A stretch of DNA of 64,000 nt, taken from assembly GCA_964036275.1 (NCBI GenBank), contig OZ038433.1:248001-312000 (forward strand), given 5' to 3'. The notes beneath the pieces are model-generated. The model saw only the letters and a list, made by a program, of their open reading frames with translations. It was not told where the DNA came from and ran no database searches. The stretch is from Litoditis marina (taxonomy: Eukaryota > Nematoda > Chromadorea > Rhabditida > Rhabditidae). Numbering within the stretch: position 1 is the first letter of the stretch; each line of letters opens with the position of its first letter. Below are positions 55,394 to 64,000 of the stretch, piece by piece. The translations under genes and the position numbers were made by a program.

Positions 55394-58081
55394 GTTCATG
55401 TCTGTATCTGCTCCCAAGTTTACTACATCAAATACGTGTGTTGTATGTATAATTATCGACGAGTAGTGTTTAATAAGTCTCAGTGTATTGTTTTCGTAAC
55501 TAAAGTTCGCTTTTTTCTCTAACGAAGCATGTATTCTATTAGTCAAGTCATGAATGTCATTGTTCTAATGCGGAGATGTATAAATGTTCGTTGTTTTTTC
55601 CTTATCTATCTATGACTGGTTCTGATCACGCATGGCTGGGGCCTGTCAAAGGACTGTTCGCAAGTGGGCGTGAAAAGGTCTCGCCGCGAGGCAGCCGGTC
55701 GCAAAACCGCGGCCGAGCTGACCCCGATAGCATAATAATACAATCGGACGCCGCGGTCGCCTTATATCATATATACATGTTATCCCTTTCTCACCTTATC
55801 GGCTTAACCTTCTATTATGTTTATCGTCTTGCAGGGGGCGTTGTCCTAATTAGGAGCTGGTATGTCATAATGTCATTACACACAGTAGCGATAGCAATCG
55901 ATTGTTTTGTGAATAGGGGGGAACTGGAATCGGAGGCCGCTATTGTGAGCGTGGCTGCTGATTAACATGGTCTCTCCCCAGAACAAAAAAGTCTGACTGG
56001 CCCGGGTGTATTGAACAGCCTTTGCCTATACTCCACCCTTTTTGATTTGGTGTCCTGTTTGTTTGATTGCCACTCCAAATTAGTCCAACTGTCCACACCA
56101 CAATATTTATGATATATGTCTCAGTCTCACTTTTGCGATAGTTTAGTGAACTGCACAGGTGTACATACGAGCACAAGTGTACACTTTCATTGTTTTAATA
56201 GTTTAATAATACTCAATAAAGTATGCATTTGTGTTATCTATGATGACGACATATCATGAAAACACCAAATTTGAATGATGAATTACATCTCGCTCAGTTG
56301 ACTTATTGATAGTAACCTGAATTAAATCCTGGATTTTTCAAAAAATAAAAACATTATATATAATATTCCTGTGAGATTTTGAAGTATTTCGAGCCGTATT
56401 ATCTAGGAAAGCTACTTGATCCGTCAAATATCGTACAGTTTAATTATGAACTGTGCTCTATCGACAATATCCAAATCAAGAACTACGGTAATTTGGTTTT
56501 TAATCGTCCTTTAATTGAAGTCTTGCATTTTTTAAAACTTTTCCGAGCCTATTTTTTTTGTTTTTTAGAGGTGCTCATTACTTCTTGTATTAGTTTCTCG
56601 CTCTCTAATTCAACTGACTTGTAGTGCCTTATTTGTTTCTGCTGTAGAAGAAAGTTACAGCGTTATTCGTTCGCATTATTCTCCTAAATTCCCCCGAGTA
56701 GTGACTCAATGCGAGTAATCGGCTGCGATCTAACGATTTGGGTCGGCTGTGTGGCCGGCTAACTCTGGTATGTCACTAAGTGTGTTTGTACACGACCGCC
56801 GCTCGCTCGATTGTACTCTGTGCAGGTCTCTATTCTGTGCAACTACCTCCAATGTGTTCTATGACGCATTCTCATGTCTCAATTCACTTTTCATGATATG
56901 ATATGACTAACCACTTCTCACACACTATAGCTGCTTTTTGTCGCTTTCGAATTTTTGAGCTGCCTGCTTTGTCCTTGTAAACCTCATGTTATGAAGTTTC
57001 CCGAGATTGCTATGCTACTTCTGATTTTGAAATTTGTTCTCTGCTGGCATTCAATACTCCCTCTGGTTCCACCCTAGTTTTTGTAGCTCATGTATTTCTG
57101 TATTTGTCTTCTTGGTCTGTTCTGTTTAATGTTTTCTCTTCATTATCATGATCGAAAACGTGTTTTGTCTTTGTAAACCAGCCAACAATTAACTGTGACA
57201 ACTCTCTAAAACTAAGCCTATGTTTCGAGTAGAACACTAATATAGCTTACATAGTGGTTGTAAAACATGAGCTGTATTTTCTGAGAAAACATACTCCCAA
57301 CTACATGAGGTCCATAATTTGAAGAATTTTTGGATGATAGTTTTAAATGAGAGTACCTGATTTCATTATAACGTGGAGCGGGAATAGGGAGTGTATTTTA
57401 AAAGAAGAAGAACACACAATTTGTTGATCAATTATCGCGTTATGAAAATCTCATAGCTTGAAATAGCTTATATTGTACAATTGTACGTTCCTGCACAAAT
57501 ATAATAACATCGACTTGTTCGATAATTCATTTCGCCTCTTGGTTGGTTTGTTTATAAAATATCTGTTGATGTTGGGTGTTTGCCCAGCAGATTGATCTGA
57601 TCGTCTAAAATATTTAATTTTTACTTCCTATTTCATTTCAATGATTCAAATTAAATGGGTGGAACGGCTGTCTTAGGTGAGGTCTTACGGATAACATAGA
57701 AAAGTTGAAGTTTCATAAGTATGTCTCACCCAAGTTGGCAGTTATGGGGTTATGGCCCTTTCGCCTTCTCCCAACAAAGAAGTTTAACTTGAGTATTCGA
57801 GCTATTACAGACTGGTAGGTATGTCTATGGTATGATGCCGAATCGTGTCATGTTTTAATTTATATGTCATTATGATGTACCATTAACTTATAACCCTCTT
57901 GCACTATCGCTTGCGTTTCGCTTTTGTTTTTACCTCTCTTGCTTTCCTGTTATGAATAACATTGCAACATGATTGCAGTTGCAGTTTATTTTTGAAACGT
58001 CGTATATACGTATCATTTGTCCTTTCGTCATTGAGTCATTGTTTACAAGTTGGAACGTCTTTTTCAGAGTCGGCGGGCCAA
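55394..58081. other. Intergenic region, FBXO7 to PCTAIRE kinase
   Basis: About 2.7 kb. A GC- and CpG-rich block at 55660-55770 stands out and may be a promoter or untranslated first exon of the kinase gene. AATAAA at 56215 may end FBXO7. A plus-strand frame begins at 55612 within the GC block but has no compatible splice phase to 58068. The rest is AT-rich without recognisable content. Confidence 0.45.
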
Positions 58082-61000
58082 ATGAAGAAGTTGAAGCGGC
58101 GTCTGAGTGCGGCATTGCGGGGCGACCGTGGACGTTCGGTGGAACGGATGGATGATTTGTGTGTCGGCGGAGTCTCCAACAACGGCTACGGCCACGGAAT
58201 CTTTCTGGCTCATCCGGCCGCACCCACGCGCACCTGGAGCCTGTCTGACTCCATGAGTCACCTTGCTGATAGGTCAGTTCTACATGGCGACTTTATTGTC
58301 CACGAAAAAATTTTGTTGACAGTTAAGTGTTTTGTTTGGGTAACCAAGCCAGAAAACTGTGTGGGGTGAGGTTTTCACCAGTAAATCCGACTATTGTTAA
58401 CATTCTGGTATTTCGAAATTCCAATTTCAATGAAAAACGGGTGCTCAATGGAGCAACCGAGCAACCAACAAATTCGGCCAGGCGCCCTTCCTTTGTTCTA
58501 CATCGAGCAGTAGTGAAGTTGAAATACACGATCTATGTCTGATTGAACTGAGTTCACGTAGTTCTTCAACAGGAAGGTAACATTGAAGTTTTGAATTCAT
58601 ATATGCATGTCTTTTGAAAATCTGCAGTTGGCGTGTAACGTGCTTAACTTGTACCGACTTGTTTTTCTTTGCGTTTCAAAGTTTCCCCCTTTCGACCACT
58701 CCACTGATGTTATGCATTTTATTATGTTACAACGGCTCTATAAACCATGAATTAGGTATGGGGGTAACATCATATATGCGAGAATTCATTAACGAATTCT
58801 CGCTTGTTTTCGCTTCTCCAATGTTTTTCACTATGCTCAGCGGTCATGTCATAAAAACCTCCAGAGAAAATACTGATAAGGGAGATTGCTATCTATGAGC
58901 ATGTATACATCCTATGAGTCTATATTAAACATTGCTCATATCTCTTCTGATGTTATACTTCTCTGTGCGTACAGTTAACGGTATTCTCTGTTAAAGTAAT
59001 AAACGGTTCGATAAAGTAAGTTTGTGAGCTTTTGACAAAATGGTTCATGAGTGTGCATTTCAACTTTTAACTTATTTGCGCTGTGATATATGGAAAATAA
59101 TAAATTTCGGACGAACTGGAAAAGTTTCGAGTGTCCTTTTGTTAGTCATGTTTTGAATTGCAAAATAGCTGGCTCTCAGTTGCGGTAAGCGGGCCAGGTT
59201 ACAGGTGGGACAGCTGCCAATTTATTGACAGATGTCTTCTTTAGGCATGTCTTACATTTTTTCGTATTACTTTAGCCTTCCGATTTTGTCTTGTTACGAA
59301 CACATAACACCCTTGGGCGTTGATATCTTGATATGAACTAGCGGCACTCGATGATGAACTTCTGACACGACGAAAGGGAAACTGAAGCGGCTCAGTTTCA
59401 ACTCAAAATCAAAACGAAAAGTGTGGGGTGGTGATATTATGTTTCGTGTGCTCTTCTTGTAGTAGTATTCATTTTGTGCTGTTGCAGACTGGCCGCGGAC
59501 GGTGTGATTGTGGAGGAATGTGATCCGACGGCCGTGCTGCGTCGCCCCCCGCACGACCATCGATACCGCCACGCGGCACCGCAGTCCCGCACGGCCAGCA
59601 TGTACAACCCGCGGGTATACAATGCCGCCTACTATGGATCTCATGCCTGTACGTTACTCTACTTTTTTGTGGGAAAATGGGCTATCTTGAGTTTTTGAGT
59701 GATGTACTCAATGATTAAACATTGTTGCTCTACTTATTTACCTGTTGTAATCAACCGGGTTTTAGTCTTCAATGTCGCCTACTACGGGTCTCCTGCCTGT
59801 ACGATGATCGATGATCTACTTTTCTGTGGAAAAATGGGCCATCTTGAGTGATGCACTCAATGACTCAATCATATCAAACATTGTTGCTCTACTTATTTAC
59901 CTGTGATAATAAGCCAGGTTTCAACAGTAACTGAGAACTTGGAGGCTAAGTTTTAAACAGAGAATCTGAAAGGAAAATTCAATATTATGAAACGCGGAAC
60001 TGGTTTTACTAATTTATGAGATTTATGACCTTGCAGTTGTTGTATTAGTTAACGTGCAACACTGAATGCTTTTATAATTTCAACGCTTCCGTCGGTTCTG
60101 TGGTTTTATGCAACACGTCTCTACACCAGCGTAGTGCAGTATCGAGTAATCCTCTTGCAATACCGTTGATCATTGGAGTTTGGGAGTTGCGTTTACTTTA
60201 TAATAATTATTCCGTTATCCGCTTATTACTCGGGATAGTTTTGTTTATTCTGGAGGGAATCAGATTTTTCTTTAATACTTTTCACAAAATAGAGAGTGGT
60301 CGGTGACTTATAAAGCATTTTATCAAGCATGTTAAACGTTGGTCTTGTGCGGAGGGTAGGGTGTGGGCGTAGTGCCTTCTTTGTCAGATGGCGGTTTGCA
60401 TTATGGTGGTCCAATCAGCTGTTGCTTGAGCGTCATTCTGTTATGCATAACAAGTGTTTGATGTTGCAATTGGGCGCCGGCTCCGTTCTATTCCCAGTGA
60501 GCGTGGCTGAATTAATTGGCTCGGCTGTTGTTGATTACAATTGCATGTGATTACTGGTATGACCGGATGAGTGTGTTCCTGGAAGCTTGGCGGATTGGAA
60601 AATTGCGTGGAATTTTAGATTAGTTGGGAATGAATGTGAGCTGAATGACGACAGGTTTTGTATGGGAAAAATCTTTTTACGGAAGAATGGGTTGGTCGGC
60701 CGTAGAATAGCATGTAGTACATACACAATGACACAATTATCGAAAATATGTATCTCATCAGATAATTTTACCTCTGCCTTCGTTTTCGATTGCTAAAATT
60801 TGCTCCGAAACATGAGTTTAGTTTGGAAGTTGTGCCAGAAAAACTTATATCTGGCGGCCCTATGATGTTTTTTGTATACTGTTCGAGTGAAATTGGGCTA
60901 GAGATATCGCACTTCGCGCTCTCTTATTAATCTGGAGACGGTCTTCGTTAGTGAATCATCAGCTTTATTTCAGCCGTCTCGTTCTATTTTCATTAACAAA

Positions 61001-63411
61001 GTGAATAACAGCTGCACTATCGTCTAAAATAAGGAAGTAGTCTAGGTATCTACACGCTCTTTTTTAAACACATGTTTCTACTTCTCCTTCTGTATTAATG
61101 GTCTTAAAATACTTCAGCTAATTTTGTGGTTGGCGTAACTTCAGCTGAGGGATTACATTACTTTTTTTGAAAAAAAAAACGCTTTTTACATAAGGTAACG
61201 TCTTCACTTTATGAAACAGGAACATGAAGTCGTTCCCTATCCCCCTCAACTTGTATGTTCGTCATTTCTTTTGTCCCCACCCTCCGATGAAGTGGATGCG
61301 CATATGTGTGTGGAGCAGTTCCCGTGCGATTTGTGCCAGATGTTGCCATCTGATCCTTGTCACTGCCGCACAATCGCCAGTATATTCGGCCTTTCTTTCT
61401 ACCACGAGTCGACGGACAGAGGATGGCAATTGGGACAAGAGCAAAGTTCAGGTCGTGATGGAACGAAGAATTAGTAGCGTCGTTCTTGCTTCCTCCGTCC
61501 ATCCTTCTTTGGCACAGCGTGATCCGTAATTAGCGTCGGGGCGCCGCGCTCTCTTCCTCTTCCCGCCTCAGGAGGGGGCGGGGCGATCAATAGCTGGCAG
61601 TAGTCAGACGCGAGTAGAGTGCTCATGTCACGACTCCCCAAATCGGCTACATTCCATGATTTTGGCGAATCGCCGCGTCTTTCACGATGCGAGGTGTCCG
61701 ACGAGTACCTGGATCATCACACGCCGCTGGCGACGGAACGCAGCGGCAAGGCGTCCTCGTCGTTTGCCAATTGGCTCAGTCTTTTCGTTGCCAAACGAAG
61801 ATCACAGTCTAGATCGCAGATGCGGCCCTCTATGTCAATGTCGCTTTGTGGGTAGTTTTCTTATCACATTCCTTTTCGTGTTCCGTTACCCAGTGTTCTT
61901 TTTCAAATTCAATTATGTTGCCTAGCGTCGCTCAGTGCTGACTGATTCTTAGTTCCATTAATTCAACTTGAGTAGATGTGAGTATAATTAAATCATGAAA
62001 GGCACCTGCTAATTTGTTAACATTACATGTTATACAGTAGAGCAACAGTGTTTGATAATCATGGAGTGTAAGACTGCCCATTTTCAGAAATATTTCAGAA
62101 AGCAGATCCGTAATAATCTCAATATTTTAGAATATTTTCGATAGTGTTCCTGCAAAAAAAAGAGTGTTTTAAAGGACGAACTGAGGTTTCGAGGTTTAGT
62201 TATATTCACATAATTCAGTTTGGAAAAATCTGTTCATCTGATTCTGATTTTTCATCATTGCATTGTTCTTGTTTCAGCTGTAGTCCAAGAGTCTTCGATG
62301 CTCGGCTCTGACGGGGAGAGTGTGGAAGTTTCGCCCTGTACCTCGGATCAGACCCCGACCGGCGTTCCCCCCAGATACATTGTCAACGTCAAGTTGCGCC
62401 AGAAACCTACCAGAAAATGGAGTGAGGTAGGAAAATGGTTATCAGTACTAATAGTTATATTTCCTACTCCCTAGTAACTTTTCATTATCCTCACATGAAT
62501 TTGTTTATGTTTGATGACGCCATGTGGTGCAATATCGAACGCGTGTGGTGCAATAGAAAACGTGTATGATGCAATGAATGAGTCATTTTAGCGCATTGTT
62601 TTTTTTTTCAATCAAGTAACTACTGGGTTTCTGCTTCGCTGAAGCTTTACTGCGATTATATCCAATCTTCGAAGCTCTTTGAAACTAATAAGCTTAAATG
62701 GGATTGTCAGAAAATCATCTAATTAAAGTAATTAGACTGATGTTTTGGTTCGTTGTAGTTAGAAAAAAATGTTTCATAACTCATAATAACAAATAGTAAA
62801 TAAGTTGCCAACTTTCAAGACCACAGTGCCCTTAGTATAGAATGTATGATCATTATAAATTACGTGTTTTCACAAAAAAACTGGTGCGTTTCAGGAAGAA
62901 ATTCAGAAGCGTCTCTCGTTGCCAGCCGATTTACGGCTTCCTGTAAGTGTGGTGGAGAAGATGAATCGAACACCCACACTCGACCAACCGTTGACAAGGA
63001 AGAATAGACGAGTTTCTCTGGTGAGCAACACGATTTACTGCTTTCCATTCTCATATTCTCACATTTATGTTATTTATTTTACACAAAATGTGCAACGAGA
63101 CAAGTGGAAGAAGGAGGGAAAGAGATCAATCAATGACTATAAAAAGATATTTCTCATTTTCGACTGTTTTACAGTTTCTGTGGAAATCGTTCAGTAATCG
63201 ATGTAATTTTTGAATTGCTTATTGGCAAGAATGGTATATACGAGTTTCTCTGGTTAGAAAATTGATGTTGTTAGTATATATTTGTTTTCAGAATGAGATA
63301 GGATTCGGAAAGTTGGAAACGTATGAGAAGTTGAACAAGTTGGGCGAGGGGACCTATGCCACCGTCTATAGAGGATTCTCGGTTCTCACCAACAAATTTG
63401 TCGCCCTCAAG
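58082..63411 (+). CDS. PCTAIRE-family cyclin-dependent kinase (CDK16/17/18), N-terminal half
   Basis: Exons 58082-58272, 59488-59648, 62278-62426, 62895-63020 and 63292-63411 give 249 residues before the right edge. The start [19 protein letters not shown] is nearly the CDK17 N-terminus. Family blocks follow: [64 protein letters not shown] and VALK with Lys249. The PCTAIRE helix itself and the catalytic loop would lie beyond 64000. Exon 58082-58272 follows CTTTTTCAG 14 bases before the ATG, so it may be trans-spliced or have a 5' UTR exon. These kinases bind cyclin Y and act in neuronal transport and synapse patterning. The second exon is unusually Arg/His/Pro rich. Confidence 0.93.
59621..59923. 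repeat. Tandem duplication of exon end plus donor plus intron, period 150 bp
   Basis: 59621-59764 (end of PCTAIRE exon 2, its donor and intron start) is repeated at 59771-59923. Shared landmarks are GCCGCCTACTA/GTCGCCTACTA, CTGTACG, AAAATGGGC, CATTGTTGCTCTACTTATTT. Identity looks high by eye with small indels. Confidence 0.85.
59766..59798 (+). CDS. Candidate 33-base duplicated cassette exon of the PCTAIRE gene
   Basis: The second unit of the duplication has a new CCGGGTTTTAG acceptor and keeps the GTACGA donor. The block enters and leaves in phase 1, so inclusion would add 11 residues ([11 protein letters not shown]) without changing frame. Whether it is ever spliced in cannot be told from sequence. 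Confidence 0.35.
59924..61509. other. PCTAIRE intron; no exon supported
   Basis: AT-rich with scattered short frames. The best open stretch, 61211-61480, is moderately GC-rich with many Cys but has no start context or splice phase that ties it to the gene. Confidence 0.4.
61510..61620 (+). promoter_or_regulatory. CpG-rich candidate internal promoter of the PCTAIRE gene
   Basis: Dense GC (GGGGCGCCGCGCTC, GGAGGGGGCGGGGCG) directly upstream of the alternative first exon, in an otherwise AT-rich intron. Confidence 0.4.
61625..61847 (+). CDS. Alternative first exon of the PCTAIRE kinase
   Basis: An ATG opens 74 codons plus one base to a GTGGGT donor, in the same phase (1) as exon 59488-59648, so either can join exon 62278-62426. 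The peptide starts [20 protein letters not shown], is Ser/Arg-rich with SQSRSQ, and has a hydrophobic FANWLSLFV stretch. Coding-like composition and no internal stop support it. It would replace the [10 protein letters not shown]-terminus, a known kind of variation in CDK16/17/18. Confidence 0.6.
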
Positions 63412-64000
63412 GTAGTTTCCATTGTCTTTTGTATGGTAGAGCATGTTTTTGCTCATTGCAGACAAATAACTAACATTGGTACACAAATGTATTTTGTGTC
63501 TCGAATTATTTATCACATTTTTTGAATTATTCGTTGCATATCCGCTTTTACGGTACTAAAAAACTATTTATGAGATATTTGAACTACTTTCCTACTTTTC
63601 TTCTCATTAACACTGTTTGCCGTAATTTTCTCACAAGACTGCTTGTTCATTGCTGGTTGCGGCTATTCTCCCGAGTCGGCACATACCCTATAAGTCGTTC
63701 TGACAAGTTGTCTCATCGTAACCGCATGACTGACACGCTGGGGTTGGAAGTTTGAAAAGCAGGCCAGTACCAACTTAGAATTAAGTGGAAGTTGGAAAGA
63801 TTACTCGAATTGGTCTCGATGGATTCGTTATTTTCTCGTTTGAAGGTGCATAGTGGATAAGTGAAAGTGAATTGACCACTTGCCCTTCTCTGCTGAGTTT
63901 GTTGTGTGTTTCCTATTCCATCTGCCGCTGCTGCCAATTTATGGACGTGCGAATGGCAATTGCGTCCCCAGTTATGAGCTGTTTTCAGGGTGGCAGTGTT
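63412..64000. other. Start of a PCTAIRE intron running off the window
   Basis: Begins with the GTAGTT donor of exon 63292-63411. No further exon with the expected EIRLE or PCTAIRE residues is present before the edge. Confidence 0.6.

Noticed and set aside
55612..55965. 129-codon plus-strand frame as a first exon of the PCTAIRE gene
   Set aside because: Its possible donor phases do not match the exon at 58068, and the second half is low-quality hydrophobic translation.

Overview
The window is animal nuclear DNA. Genes are split into many short exons by spliceosomal introns, and joining the exons restores proteins found across animals. Several first exons begin 0 to 5 bases after a pyrimidine-rich acceptor, with no upstream exon needed, which is the mark of spliced-leader trans-splicing. 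Close same-strand gene spacing, TTTCAG-type acceptors and many small palindromic elements fit a nematode best. Flatworms or another trans-splicing group cannot be excluded. Exon models were built by hand from reading frame, splice signals and intron phase. Six complete models (secreted peptide, orphan gene, both Yippee genes, OTUD5, PUS7), plus FBXO7 and the CNG channel, sum to exact multiples of three.

Layout. 1 to 20.5 kb, minus strand: a NUAK/ARK5 (UNC-82-type) kinase. Its C-terminus runs off the left edge and it has at least three possible 5' ends (20485, 17270, 7794). A small secreted four-cysteine peptide gene lies inside one of its introns on the plus strand (1113 to 1638). 21.4 to 23.0 kb, plus strand: an unrecognised 112-residue gene. 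23.9 to 32.0 kb, minus strand: a cyclic-nucleotide-gated channel subunit of 17 exons. 33.2 to 55.4 kb, plus strand: five close genes, namely two tandem Yippee-like (YPEL5-type) genes, OTUD5, PUS7 and FBXO7. The four downstream genes each start just after a strong acceptor, so this looks like one operon. 58.1 kb to the right edge, plus strand: the N-terminal half of a PCTAIRE kinase (CDK16/17/18) with an alternative first exon at 61.6 kb.

Functionally, three of the four gene types in the putative operon are tied to ubiquitin: YPEL5 (CTLH ligase subunit in vertebrates), OTUD5 (deubiquitinase) and FBXO7 (SCF receptor and proteasome binder). PUS7 is an RNA pseudouridine synthase. The flanking genes encode signalling proteins.

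Introns and spacers hold several families of foldback elements, often starting within about 20 bases of a splice site. There is also a nested pair of elements, a long hairpin, a minisatellite, and a tandem duplication that has made an in-frame 33-base candidate exon in the PCTAIRE gene.
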